DNA of 64,000 nt, taken from assembly GCF_041102775.1 (NCBI RefSeq), contig NZ_JBGCUO010000001.1, forward strand, positions 372,001 to 436,000, in the 5' to 3' direction. The position numbers were made by a program, and so were the translations under genes. This DNA comes from Alcanivorax sp. REN37 (GTDB lineage: Bacteria; Pseudomonadota; Gammaproteobacteria; Pseudomonadales; Alcanivoracaceae). The notes below the pieces were generated by a model that saw nothing but the letters and a program-made list of their open reading frames with translations, did no database searches and had not been told where the DNA came from. Each line of letters opens with the position of its first letter. Position 1 is the first letter of the stretch. Of the stretch, positions 26,788 to 35,097 are shown piece after piece.

Positions 26788-26879
26788 TCGACACTTCTTC
26801 GACACGGCAATAAAAAAGCGCAAGTGCCGACCAAGGAAACCCTTGCAAATCAGCATCTTGCGCTTTGTGCGTTTGGTGG
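26788..26879 (-). repeat. 92-bp direct repeat, copy 2, including the ssrA terminator
   Basis: Partner of 17603-17694 (89 of 92 identical). Read on the minus strand it runs from the ssrA CCA end through a long hairpin (AAAGCGCAAG … CTTGCGCTTTTTT, with an inner GCAAGGG/CCTTG stem) that serves as the ssrA terminator, and ends in the integrase-end motif. Confidence 0.88.
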
Positions 26880-27230
26880 AGCCGGCGGGAATCGAACCCG
26901 CGTCCATCAGCCATCCGCCTGCAGATCTACATGCTTAGCCTTCTCTATTGATTTAAGCCGCTGCGGCCCGAGGGGCAGGATGCAGAAGCCGAGTCCCTGA
27001 AGTTTTAGCGAGTTGGTGCGGGACGCACCGCATCGCGAGCCTGTGTAGCTTAGCCGATCGCGCTTCCCCACAGGCTGGGTCGCTTGATCGTAGGCAGGGT
27101 ATTAGGCTGCCAGTGCGTAAGAATCGTCGTTTGCGATTACTTTAGGTTGTCACAAAGGATTTACGAGAATCGTGACCTTCTCGGCATGCACCACAGAGTT
27201 CAAAACCAATGTCGAAACCTGGTCGGCCCC
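26874..27230 (-). ncRNA. ssrA: Transfer-messenger RNA (tmRNA)
   Basis: 357-base tmRNA. The 5' end GGGGCCG pairs with CGGCTCC before the CCA at the 3' end, giving the tRNA-like acceptor; the T arm GGTTCGATTCC is present. The tag reading frame GCAAACGACGATTCTTACGCACTGGCAGCCTAA (shown to describe its product) encodes ANDDSYALAA. It rescues stalled ribosomes with SmpB, whose gene lies 650 bases away. The 3' end is the integration site of the island to its left, and integration has kept the gene intact. Confidence 0.95.
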
Positions 27231-27505
27231 GCAGTCGACCGAGTGTACACCAAACCGGCAGGCCGTGGGAAAAGGTTAAATCAGGGTCGTCTTCGTAAAC
27301 TGTTCTAGCTCTTGTCTGACAATGTGACGGTGACAGCTTCCAATGGCATCGTTTTAGTGGATGATACCTTTCGTAACACAGGCGCACGCATTCGCTCGCG
27401 AAGTAACACTGGACCCTCTTCACCAAGGTCACCAGGTTGAGCACGGAGGCGCCAACCACCGCGACCCCCACCCTTCGGTGTCGGGCGCAACATGAGGATA
27501 GAGAG

Positions 27506-27784
27506 ATGAAAACCACGCAATCTATGACCGCAACGTTGGATCGTGCCCTGGCTCCGATTGCCCGCATGCCGCTGTTGTACCGGGCTCTGGGTCTGCTGGT
27601 GACTGTGGCTGCCTACCTGGGTGGCTTAGCGCTGGTGCAGGCCGCAAGTGGCGATGCCCGCATGCCGATGGTGCTGTTCGGTGTGTTCTTCCTGCCGGCA
27701 GTGCTGCGCGCCTGGCTGATGCTGTACTGGGTGGTCCGCAAGGATCCGCGTGCAGTCGGTAGCGACCACGAAAAGCTGATCTAA
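27506..27784 (+). CDS. Small predicted membrane protein
   Basis: 92-residue protein, not recognised. It has two hydrophobic segments (LLYRALGLLVTVAAYLGGLA and MPMVLFGVFFLPAVLRAWLM) and a basic C-terminal end (VVRKDPRAVGSDHEKLI), so it is probably a two-helix inner-membrane protein. ATG 27506 has a GAGGATAGAG ribosome site; the frame is open further upstream without support. A strong terminator follows 36 bases after the stop. It stands alone between ssrA and smpB. Confidence 0.6.
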   Translation: MKTTQSMTATLDRALAPIARMPLLYRALGLLVTVAAYLGGLALVQAASGDARMPMVLFGVFFLPAVLRAWLMLYWVVRKDPRAVGSDHEKLI

Positions 27785-27820
27785 TGGGTGCCGGCCCCGC
27801 CGGCCCCACCCCCAACAATG

Positions 27821-27858
27821 AAAAACGGGCCCTTACCGCAAGGTAAGGGCCCGTTTTT
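27821..27858. terminator. Bidirectional terminator
   Basis: AAAAACGGGCCCTTACC-GCAA-GGTAAGGGCCCGTTTTT, a perfect 17-bp stem with A and T runs on both sides. It serves both the small membrane protein gene and the convergent smpB. Confidence 0.95.
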
Positions 27859-27877
27859 CATGGGCGATGACCGGGGA

Positions 27878-28354
27878 TCAGGACCGTTTGCGCATCAACC
27901 GCTGCTTCTGGCGGTTCCAGTCGCGGTCCTTCTCGGTGGCGCGCTTGTCGAAGTTCTGCTTGCCCTTGGCAAGCGCGATTTCGAGCTTAGCGCGGCCATT
28001 GCTCCAATAGAGGCTCAGCGGCACGCAAGTCATGCCCTGTTTCTGTACGCTGCCGAAGATGCGGCCCAACTCACGCTGGTTGAGCAACAGCTTGCGCAGC
28101 CGCAGTGGGTCAGCCTGCACGTGAGTGCTGGCACTGCCGAGCGGTTCGATGCGGCAGCCGAACAGCCACGCCTCTCCCCCCTTCAACGTGACATAGGCCT
28201 CGGAAAGGTTGCACTTGCCGCCGCGCAGCGATTTCACTTCCCAGCCTTCCAGCACCAGGCCCGCCTCGAAACGTTCTTCGAGGAAGTATTCGTGGCGCGC
28301 CTTGCGGTTGACTGCGATGTCGGCGGTACGACCGCCTTGCTTGGATGTGCTCAT
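27878..28354 (-). CDS. smpB: SsrA-binding protein SmpB
   Basis: 158-residue partner of tmRNA in trans-translation; it binds the tRNA-like domain and takes the place of the anticodon stem in the ribosomal A site. The sequence shows the family pattern: [20 protein letters not shown], the [11 protein letters not shown] motif, LSEAYV and the basic C-terminal tail [23 protein letters not shown] 28354 (MSTSKQGG) fits the normal start; the frame opens earlier only at a TTG. It is divergent from the sodium symporter gene. Confidence 0.96.
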   Translation of the reverse strand: MSTSKQGGRTADIAVNRKARHEYFLEERFEAGLVLEGWEVKSLRGGKCNLSEAYVTLKGGEAWLFGCRIEPLGSASTHVQADPLRLRKLLLNQRELGRIFGSVQKQGMTCVPLSLYWSNGRAKLEIALAKGKQNFDKRATEKDRDWNRQKQRLMRKRS

Positions 28355-28446
28355 AGGCGGGCGATTATAGGGCAAGGTGTCAACTTGAGCACGTCAGATC
28401 ATCTGGGGGACAATGCCGGCTTCGTCTTACAACGGGATAGATCACC

Positions 28447-29985
28447 ATGGCAGACAGCAAGGCGCCGGCCCGCGTAGCCTGGACCACTCGCTCCGCGTTC
28501 ATTTTGGCCGCGACCGGCTCGGCAGTGGGGCTCGGCAATATCTGGAAATTCCCTTATATGGCCGGGGCCAACGGCGGCGGTGCCTTCGTAGCGGTCTACC
28601 TGCTGTGCATCATCATGGTCGGTCTGCCGATCATGACCGCCGAAGTGATGCTTGGCCGACGTGGTGGCATGAGCCCGATCAGCTCGATGCGCAAGCTCGC
28701 GCGCGACAGTGGTGTCAGCAGTCGTTGGGCCTGGGTGGGTGGTCTGGGCGCCTTGTCGGGCTTCCTGTTGCTGACGTTTTATACCGTGATTGGCGGCTGG
28801 GTGCTGTTCTACATTGCCAAGATGGCGTCCGGCTCCTTGCAGGGCGCCACCACCGTCGAGGCGCAGCAGGCGTTGTCCGATCTGCTTGGCAACCCGTGGA
28901 TGGTGCTGGCCGGTCATACCTTGTTCATGGTGATGACGCTGTGGGTGGTGGGACGCGGTATCCACAAAGGCATTGAGCGCAGTGCGCGGGTGCTGATGCC
29001 GATTCTGTTCGTACTGCTGATTGTTCTGTTCGGTTATGCCATGACCAGCCCGGGCTTCGGTGAAGCAGTGCGGTTCTTGTTCAGCTTCGATTTCAGCAAG
29101 ATCTCCGGAAGCTCGGTCATTGCCGCGGTGGGGCACTCGTTCTTCACGCTCAGCATCGGGCTCGGCGCCATCATGGCATACGGCGCTTATATGCCGCGCG
29201 AAACCATCAACCCGCGCACCGGCAAGCGTACGCCGGTCTCCATCGGCAGCACCGTGCTGTTGGTGGGAGTGCTGGATACGGTGGTGGCACTGGTGGCGGG
29301 CTTGGTGATTTTCCCGGTGGTGTTCGCCCATGGGCTGGCGCCGGGAGAGGGGCCAGGGTTGTTGTTCGTCACGCTGCCGGTGGCGTTGTCTGATGTACTC
29401 GGTGGTATGTGGGTAGGCACCGCATTTTTTGTGTTGGTGCTGTGCGCCGCGTGGACATCGTCGATTTCCATCGCCGAGCCACCGGTTGCTTGGTTGACTG
29501 AAAAAGGCATCAGCCGTCCCAAAGCATCGTTGATGGTGGGAGCGGCGGCCTGGGTAGTGGGGCTGGGAACGGTGTTCTCGTTCAATCTTGGCAGCGGGTA
29601 CACCCTGTTCGGGATGAACTTCTTCGAGCTGCTCGACTTCGTGTCGGTCAACATCATGCTGCCGCTGGGTGGCTTCTTGATCGCCATCTTTGCCGGTTGG
29701 GTGCTGAAAGAAACCCACGCCCGCAAAGAGCTGAACATGAAGAGCTTCGGTATTTACATGGTGTGGCGCGCCATGGTGCGCATCTTCTCGCCGTTGGCGT
29801 TGGTGTTGCTGGTGGTGTTTTCACTGTGGAAAGCGCTGGCGGGTGAGCCGGTGGCAGCGCCCGAACCGGAACTGGCGCCGGCCATCGAGCAGCCGGCTCT
29901 GGAGCAGCCGGAGGGTGAGGAGCTGCCGCCGCCGGATGTGCCGGCGGTGGACAGTGTCGGCGAGCTGTTGCCCGAGTCCGAGTGA
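28447..29985 (+). CDS. Sodium-dependent transporter of the NSS (SNF) family
   Basis: 512-residue inner-membrane symporter with about 12 helices, related to LeuT and probably importing an amino acid with Na+. TM1 has the unwound GSAVGLGNIWKFPY motif that forms the Na+ and substrate sites; MAGANGGGAFV and GLPIMTAEVMLGRRGG follow. The last 45 residues are a Pro/Glu-rich tail (APEPELAPAIEQPALEQ) unusual in length for the family and probably cytoplasmic. The start ATG follows ATAGATCACC. The substrate cannot be read from sequence. Confidence 0.88.
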   Translation: MADSKAPARVAWTTRSAFILAATGSAVGLGNIWKFPYMAGANGGGAFVAVYLLCIIMVGLPIMTAEVMLGRRGGMSPISSMRKLARDSGVSSRWAWVGGLGALSGFLLLTFYTVIGGWVLFYIAKMASGSLQGATTVEAQQALSDLLGNPWMVLAGHTLFMVMTLWVVGRGIHKGIERSARVLMPILFVLLIVLFGYAMTSPGFGEAVRFLFSFDFSKISGSSVIAAVGHSFFTLSIGLGAIMAYGAYMPRETINPRTGKRTPVSIGSTVLLVGVLDTVVALVAGLVIFPVVFAHGLAPGEGPGLLFVTLPVALSDVLGGMWVGTAFFVLVLCAAWTSSISIAEPPVAWLTEKGISRPKASLMVGAAAWVVGLGTVFSFNLGSGYTLFGMNFFELLDFVSVNIMLPLGGFLIAIFAGWVLKETHARKELNMKSFGIYMVWRAMVRIFSPLALVLLVVFSLWKALAGEPVAAPEPELAPAIEQPALEQPEGEELPPPDVPAVDSVGELLPESE

Positions 29986-30001
29986 TGGGTGCTGATGCCC
30001 C

Positions 30002-30260
30002 GTGCTCTCGGTGAGGTTTGATGAGCTGCCGGCGGTGCGTTTCTCACTGTCGGCCGGCAGCACGGTGCAGGATTGTGGTGCAGGTGTGGGGGCAGGCGGC
30101 GAGTGATCCCATTAGCTATTCCGCGCAGCTTTCGATTGGCATCTTCAATGCGCGGTTGGTGCGGACCCAGCCCGCCCTGTGCTGCGGCGGGGGAGCGGGT
30201 GGAGTTGGTCGGCTACCGCATATCGATCCGCGCCAAAGGCGTCACCAACAGGCATAAAAA
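30002..30260 (+). pseudogene. Possible rnfH (UPF0125) pseudogene
   Basis: Three short stretches in three successive frames read like an RnfH protein in order: VRFDELPAVRFSLSAGSTVQ, then DPISYSAQLSIGIFNARLV, then GERVELVGYRISIRAKGVT. In many gammaproteobacteria rnfH lies convergent with bamE, exactly here. If right, at least two frameshifts have killed the gene. The match is by eye and weak in the first part. The remainder of the interval holds only the terminator. Confidence 0.35.
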
Positions 30261-30282
30261 AGCCGGCGTTAGCCGGCTTTTC
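30254..30282. terminator. Terminator between the rnfH remnant and bamE
   Basis: AAAAAAGCCGGC-GTTA-GCCGGCTTTT, a 10-bp stem usable in both directions. Confidence 0.85.
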
Positions 30283-30304
30283 TGATGGTGCCCGAAGTCA
30301 ACGC

Positions 30305-30826
30305 TCAGCGTGTCTGCACGCCGGGCTGCTGGCCAGGCCCGTCCGGGGACTGGGCCGGCGGTACGATAGGCTTGCGTTGATCCGGCTCGTCATCGGCCTG
30401 GGTGGTGTTGCGCTGCTGTTCGCGCAAGCGCCGGTCAAGCTCTCGGTCCTGCTGACCGCGCACCTTGCTGCGGAAGTCGTCGATGACTTCGCCTTCGTGG
30501 GAGGCGTACACGCCGTTGCTGAAATGGACCACGATGCGTTGCGACACTTTCTTGCCTTTGCCGGGTTGATACACCATCGGGTAGTACCAGGCGTTAGGCG
30601 TGAACGGGTCCAACAGGGTCGGTTGGCCGAGTACATAACGCACTTGTTCGGCGCTCATACCGGGCTCAAGCTGAGATAGCATGTCCTCGGTGACGAAGTT
30701 CCCTTGCGGGATGTCGATTCGGTAAACGCCCGGGAAGCGCAGGCTGCTGCAGCCGCTCGCGAGCAGTGTCACGCCGAGCAGCGAGCAGAGGACAATGGTG
30801 GAAAATCTGTAAGGTCTTTGCATCAT
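30305..30826 (-). CDS. bamE: Outer-membrane protein assembly factor BamE (OmlA/SmpA lipoprotein)
   Basis: 173-residue lipoprotein of the BAM complex. The signal peptide ends in the lipobox LLASGC, so Cys25 or thereabouts is lipidated. The conserved region VYRIDIPQGNFVTEDMLSQL, then GMSAEQVRYVLGQP and DPFTPNAWYY, is the BamE/OmlA fold. A Gln/Pro/Asp-rich C-terminal extension (from about residue 120) is longer than in E. coli. ATG 30826 is followed by a second ATG; either could start. It is divergent from fur, the usual arrangement in pseudomonads and relatives. Confidence 0.93.
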   Translation of the reverse strand: MMQRPYRFSTIVLCSLLGVTLLASGCSSLRFPGVYRIDIPQGNFVTEDMLSQLEPGMSAEQVRYVLGQPTLLDPFTPNAWYYPMVYQPGKGKKVSQRIVVHFSNGVYASHEGEVIDDFRSKVRGQQDRELDRRLREQQRNTTQADDEPDQRKPIVPPAQSPDGPGQQPGVQTR

Positions 30827-30920
30827 TTTTGGTTTTCGCGTGACTTCGGGCGATAATACAGACTTGCCCTCGGGACACAAGGTTCCCGGTTCCCGCAGCC
30901 CCAGCCATGGAGATACGACG

Positions 30921-31334
30921 TTGGACAGTCATCAGGACTTGCGCCGAGCCGGCCTCAAAGTGACCCTGCCAAGGGTAAAGATTCTGCAGCAGCTGGAGAA
31001 CGCCGCCGAACGGCACATGAGTGCCGAAGACATTTATAAGGCGTTGATGGATGCCGGCGAAGACGTGGGCTTGGCCACTGTCTACCGGGTTCTGACCCAG
31101 TTTGAGCAAGCAGGTATTGTGCTACGGCACAACTTTGAAGGCGGCTCGGCAGTGTTCGAACTGGCCGATGAAGGCCACCACGACCACATGGTATGTCTGG
31201 ATACCGGGCGCGTGATCGAGTTCCTCGATCCGGTGATCGAGTCCCGCCAGCACATCATTGCCGAAGAGCACGGTTACGAGATCGTTGAGCACTCGCTGGT
31301 GTTGTACGTACGCCCCAAGCGCAAGCCCAAGTAA
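30921..31334 (+). CDS. fur: Ferric uptake regulator Fur
   Basis: 137-residue Fe(II)-dependent repressor of iron uptake genes. The DNA-binding half LRRAGLKVTLPRVKILQQLE, the helix VGLATVYRVLTQFEQAG, and the metal ligands in EGGSAVF…HHDHMVC and HGYEIVEHSLVLYV are all present. I choose the TTG at 30921, because the protein then aligns end to end with Pseudomonas Fur (134 residues) and a GGAG lies 8 bases upstream; earlier starts add 27 unrelated residues. It is divergent from bamE. No clear Fur box is visible in the intergenic region. Confidence 0.95.
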   Translation: MDSHQDLRRAGLKVTLPRVKILQQLENAAERHMSAEDIYKALMDAGEDVGLATVYRVLTQFEQAGIVLRHNFEGGSAVFELADEGHHDHMVCLDTGRVIEFLDPVIESRQHIIAEEHGYEIVEHSLVLYVRPKRKPK

Positions 31335-31344
31335 GCACCGGCCG

Positions 31345-31380
31345 ATAAAAAAACCGCACCTTGGAGTGCGGTTTTTTTAT
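31345..31380. terminator. Bidirectional terminator between fur and recN
   Basis: AAAAAAACCGCACTCC-type hairpin (AAAAAAACCGCACCTTGGAGTGCGGTTTTTTT): 8-bp stem flanked by A and T runs, serving both convergent genes. Confidence 0.92.
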
Positions 31381-31388
31381 GCCTGAGA

Positions 31389-33059
31389 TCAGGGCTGAGC
31401 TTGGGACTTGGCTAGCATCTCTTCTGCATGGGCGAGGGTGGAGGGGGTGAGTTCCAGCCCGCCCACCATACGCGCCAGCTCCTGTACCCGCTGCTCAGTA
31501 TCGAGAGATTGGATCTGGGTTTGAGTGCTGGTGCGGCTCTGCTGTTTGATCACGTGCCAATGGCGATGGCCGAGCGCGGCCACCTGCGGCTGGTGGGTGA
31601 TGCACAGCACTTGGGCGTGCTGTCCGAGCTCGCGTAGCAGTCGACCGACAATCTCCGCCACACCGCCTCCCACGCCCACATCCACTTCGTCGAACACTAA
31701 GCTCGGTACCGTGAGCACCTTGGCGCACATTACTTGGATTGCCAAGCTGACCCGCGACAGCTCGCCACCGGAGGCGACTTTCGCCAGTGGGCGCAGTGGC
31801 TGGCCAGGGTTGGCACTGAACTGGAATTCCACTTGCTCCAGCCCGTCCGCTTGCGGTTCGGTGGCAGTCAGGCTCACTTCAAAGCGTGCGCCCTTGATGC
31901 CGAGGTCGTGCAGGTAGCGCTCGATGCCTCGGCCCATGGCCGGTGCTTGCTTGCGGCGCTGGGTGCTGAGTTTGCGGGCGCTGTCTTGATAGCGCTTTTC
32001 CGCCGCCGCCTCGCTGGCTTCCAGTTGTGCCAGATGATCGTCGAAGTGGGTCAGCGTGTGGGCTTCGTCCTGCAGCGAGCGGTGCCGCTCCGGCAACTCC
32101 TCCGGGCGCACGCGGTGCTTGCGGGCCAGGGCGTAAACGTTGGACAGCCGCTCTTCAGTGGCAGCCAATCGCTCGGGGTCCACGTCAAGGCGATCCAAAT
32201 AATGGCGCAGGTCGTCTGCGGCGGCCTCCACCTGCAGCCGTGCGGACTCGACGCTGGCGACGACGTCATTCAACGATGGATCGTCCTCGGCGGCATCGCC
32301 AAGCCAGCCTAAGGCCTGGCTGAGGTGATCGTTGATGGTGTGTTCATCCTGCTCGTACAGCAACGCCAGTGATTGCTGACAAAGCCGGATCAGAGATTCG
32401 GCGTGGCCCAATCGTTTGTGTTCGGCTTCCAGCTCGGCCAATTCGCCTTCCGCCAGTGCCAGCGCGTCCAATTCTTCCAGTTGAAAGCGCACTAGCTCGA
32501 TGCGGTCGTGCTGCTCGCGGGACTGGTCGCGGGCACTGGTCAGTGCTTGGCGGGCTTGTTGCCATTGCTGCCACTGGCTGCGGGTCCGGTCGGCCGCGTT
32601 GTCGGCGCCGGCGAAACTGTCCAGCAACGCCCGCTGCGCATCGCGGCGCAGCAACGCCTGGTGCTCGTGCTGACTGTGGATGTTGATTAGCAGATCGCCC
32701 AGCTCGCGGATGTCGTTGAGCGGCATGGTGCTGCCATTGATCCAGGCCCGTGAGCGCCCGTCCGGGCGCAGGGTGCGCCGCAGTTGCACCTCGTCGCCCT
32801 GGTCCAGTTCGCGTTCTTCCAGCCACGCGCGCACCGCCGGCAACTGGCGCACATCGAATGTCGCCTGCACCTGTGCCCGTTCGGCCCCGGCGCGGATCAC
32901 GGTGCTGTCGGCCCGCTCTCCCAGCGCGAGGCTCAGCGCGTCCATCAACACTGATTTGCCGGCGCCAGTTTCGCCGGTGATCACGGTCAGTCCTGCGGCT
33001 GGTTCCAGCTCCAGCTGCTCCACGGTGGCAATGTTGTGCACGCTGAGGTGAGTGAGCAT
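31389..33059 (-). CDS. recN: DNA repair protein RecN
   Basis: SMC-like ATPase of 556 residues used in double-strand break repair. Walker A is VITGETGAGKSVLMDALSL near the N-terminus; two long coiled-coil segments flank the middle; the C-terminal ABC signature LSRVSLAIQVM and Walker B SLVFDEVDVGVGG follow, with a CITHQPQVAALG switch. ATG 33059 (MLTHLSVHN) is the family start and has AGAGAGA upstream; the frame continues 77 codons further without homology and would run over the hrcA promoter. Divergent from hrcA. No LexA box is obvious by eye. Confidence 0.95.
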   Translation of the reverse strand: MLTHLSVHNIATVEQLELEPAAGLTVITGETGAGKSVLMDALSLALGERADSTVIRAGAERAQVQATFDVRQLPAVRAWLEERELDQGDEVQLRRTLRPDGRSRAWINGSTMPLNDIRELGDLLINIHSQHEHQALLRRDAQRALLDSFAGADNAADRTRSQWQQWQQARQALTSARDQSREQHDRIELVRFQLEELDALALAEGELAELEAEHKRLGHAESLIRLCQQSLALLYEQDEHTINDHLSQALGWLGDAAEDDPSLNDVVASVESARLQVEAAADDLRHYLDRLDVDPERLAATEERLSNVYALARKHRVRPEELPERHRSLQDEAHTLTHFDDHLAQLEASEAAAEKRYQDSARKLSTQRRKQAPAMGRGIERYLHDLGIKGARFEVSLTATEPQADGLEQVEFQFSANPGQPLRPLAKVASGGELSRVSLAIQVMCAKVLTVPSLVFDEVDVGVGGGVAEIVGRLLRELGQHAQVLCITHQPQVAALGHRHWHVIKQQSRTSTQTQIQSLDTEQRVQELARMVGGLELTPSTLAHAEEMLAKSQAQP

Positions 33060-33224
33060 GGTGTCTCTCTGCGGTAGAATGCGCGGCATCAGGCGATGCG
33101 GTTTACTGGCCATAAAGCCAGTGTTGTGCATGATAAGGAAACCGCCGAGCCTTGGTAAGCCCCCGCCGTCCGGTGGGGGCCCGCTGCCGTTACTGACGGC
33201 AATGCTCTGGATAAACGTGGAATT

Positions 33225-34277
33225 GTGTCGTTGATGGTTGAGTTGACCGAGCGCAAGCAGCGCCTGTTGATGGCGCTGGTGGAGCGCCATATTCGCGATG
33301 GCCAGCCGGTGGCATCGCGGGCGCTGGCCGAGTCCGGTGCCCTCAAAGCGAGTCCGGCCACCATTCGCAATGTGATGGCGGAGCTGGAAGACCTAGGCGT
33401 GTTGGCCAGTCCGCACACCTCCGCCGGGCGCGTGCCGACCGATCTCGGCTACCGCCTGTACGTGGACGCGCTGTTGCGTGCTGCGCCCTCGGTAGCGTCC
33501 CATACGCAAGCGCTACGCCATGAGCTTGAGCAGCTGATCCCGCTCGACCAGTCACCGAAAGAGTTGGTGCAGCGTGCTTCGCGCGCGCTGGCTGAGCTGA
33601 CCCGCATGGCCGGGCTGGTGGTGGTGCCGCGCCGCGACGTGGCGACCCTCCGGCAGGTGGAGTTTCTGCCGCTGTCTGACCGCCGGGTGTTGGTGGTGCT
33701 GGTGGTGAACCGTGCCGAAGTGCAAAACCGGGTGATCCACACCGACCGCGATTATTCCGATACCGAGCTCAAGCAAGCCTCCAATTACATCAACCGCACC
33801 TACGGCGGCTGCAATTTGGACCAGATCTGCGATGGCTTGTTGAGCACCCTGCGCGCAGACAAGGCGCAGATGGATGCCCTGATGCAAACCGCCGTGGACG
33901 TGGCTGCCAAGGCACTCACCGGCGATGAAGCCGAAGGCGACTATGTGGTATCCGGCGAAGCCAACCTGCTGGGGCTGGCGCAGGCCGACAACCTCGATCG
34001 CATGCGCGATTTGTTCGAGGCATTTACCCACAAGCGCGACATCCTGCACCTGTTGGAGCGCAGTAAGCGTGCTGATGGTGTGCAGATTTTCATTGGTAGC
34101 GAAGCTGGGCATCAGGCGTTTGATGAGGTGTCGATGGTCGCGGCACCGTACCAGGTCAATGCCATGACCGTCGGCGTGCTGGCGGTGGTTGGGCCCACGC
34201 GCATGGATTACGAGCGCGTGATTCCCACCGTCGACATCACCGCCCGCATCCTCTCTGCCACCCTTGGCAAGCTCTGA
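33225..34277 (+). CDS. hrcA: Heat-inducible transcription repressor HrcA
   Basis: 350-residue repressor of class I heat-shock genes, acting on CIRCE operators with help from GroEL. The N-terminal winged helix LTERKQRLLMALVERHIRDG, ALKASPATIRNVMAELEDLG and SAGRVPTDLGYRLYV are diagnostic, as is the C-terminal GPTRMDYERVIPTVD. GTG 33225 or ATG 33234 may start it. It leads the grpE-dnaK-dnaJ cluster, but no CIRCE element is visible here, so its targets (groESL probably) lie elsewhere. Confidence 0.95.
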   Translation: MSLMVELTERKQRLLMALVERHIRDGQPVASRALAESGALKASPATIRNVMAELEDLGVLASPHTSAGRVPTDLGYRLYVDALLRAAPSVASHTQALRHELEQLIPLDQSPKELVQRASRALAELTRMAGLVVVPRRDVATLRQVEFLPLSDRRVLVVLVVNRAEVQNRVIHTDRDYSDTELKQASNYINRTYGGCNLDQICDGLLSTLRADKAQMDALMQTAVDVAAKALTGDEAEGDYVVSGEANLLGLAQADNLDRMRDLFEAFTHKRDILHLLERSKRADGVQIFIGSEAGHQAFDEVSMVAAPYQVNAMTVGVLAVVGPTRMDYERVIPTVDITARILSATLGKL

Positions 34278-34303
34278 TCCGGCGCGTCATCGACCCAGCG
34301 TCT

Positions 34304-34331
34304 CTTGAATCCGCGCGAACGAACCCTATAT
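34304..34331 (+). promoter_or_regulatory. Sigma-32 (heat-shock) promoter of grpE-dnaK-dnaJ
   Basis: CTTGAAT, a 13-base spacer, then CCCTATAT closely fits the RpoH consensus (CTTGAAA-N11..16-CCCCATxT). It sits 63 bases before grpE, directly after hrcA. Confidence 0.75.
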
Positions 34332-34393
34332 CGTTGCCACCTTTGTCTGGATGGGGCGGGCCCGTGCTGTCCGCCCGCAGTGTGGAGTAGGTC

Positions 34394-34963
34394 ATGAGTG
34401 AACAGGAAAAAGCACCGGCGGCAGACGTCGATGTGCCGCTGAACGACGGCGCCGATACCGCCGCAGAGCCCACCGCCGCCACTGACGGCCACGACGGCGA
34501 GCGCGCCGCACTGGAAGCCGAGCTGGCCCAGGTGCGCAAGGCGCTGGCCGAAGCCGATGTGCGTGCGCAGGCGGAAATCCAGAACATGCGCCGGCGGGTG
34601 GAGCGTGATGTGGCCAACGCCCACAAGTTCGCGCTGGAGAAATTCGCCGGTGAGCTGATTTCAGTTGCCGACACGCTGGAGCGTGGCCTGTCGGCGCTGG
34701 ACGCTGACAATGAGGCGCTGTCAGTGGCCCGTGAAGGCACCGAGCTGACGCTCAAGCAGCTGCTCGACGTATTTGGACGCTTCCAAATCGTGCAGATCGA
34801 CCCGCAGGGCGAACAGTTCAATCCGGAGCAGCACGAAGCGATGGCGATGGTGCCGGTGCCCGGCAAAGCCGCCAACGCGGTGGTTGAAGTGCTGGAGAAG
34901 GGCTACAGCCTCAGCGGTCGCCTGATCCGTCCGGCGCGGGTGGTGGTGGCGAAGGGCGAATGA
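34394..34963 (+). CDS. grpE: Nucleotide exchange factor GrpE
   Basis: 189-residue dimeric co-chaperone that releases ADP from DnaK. It has an acidic, disordered first 40 residues, a long coiled coil (ALEAELAQVRKALAEADVRA…QNMRRRVERD), and the C-terminal beta-domain motif QFNPEQHEAMAMVPV…VVEVLEKGYSLSGRLIRPARVVVA. Start ATG is preceded by GGAGTAGGTC. It is 134 bases before dnaK, behind the sigma-32 promoter. Confidence 0.96.
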   Translation: MSEQEKAPAADVDVPLNDGADTAAEPTAATDGHDGERAALEAELAQVRKALAEADVRAQAEIQNMRRRVERDVANAHKFALEKFAGELISVADTLERGLSALDADNEALSVAREGTELTLKQLLDVFGRFQIVQIDPQGEQFNPEQHEAMAMVPVPGKAANAVVEVLEKGYSLSGRLIRPARVVVAKGE

Positions 34964-35097
34964 GCGCCGGCGGCCCTTGAAAGCGCCGCGCCGACCACCA
35001 TATAGCGTGCCAGTGACATTCTAATTGCGTTGTACACCATTCAGCTGTGCCAGATTGCCTTCGGGGATCGCCACGGCGTGTAAGGAGAGAAATAGAC

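Noticed and set aside
28399..29718. Long open frame antisense to the sodium symporter gene (about 440 codons)
   Set aside because: His/Gln/Arg-rich composition typical of the antisense of a GC-rich membrane gene, no recognisable motif, and the symporter frame is clearly real.
33060..35097. CIRCE operator for HrcA
   Set aside because: No TTAGCACTC-N9-GAGTGCTAA-like sequence is visible before hrcA, grpE or dnaK; the sigma-32 promoter explains the heat-shock control.
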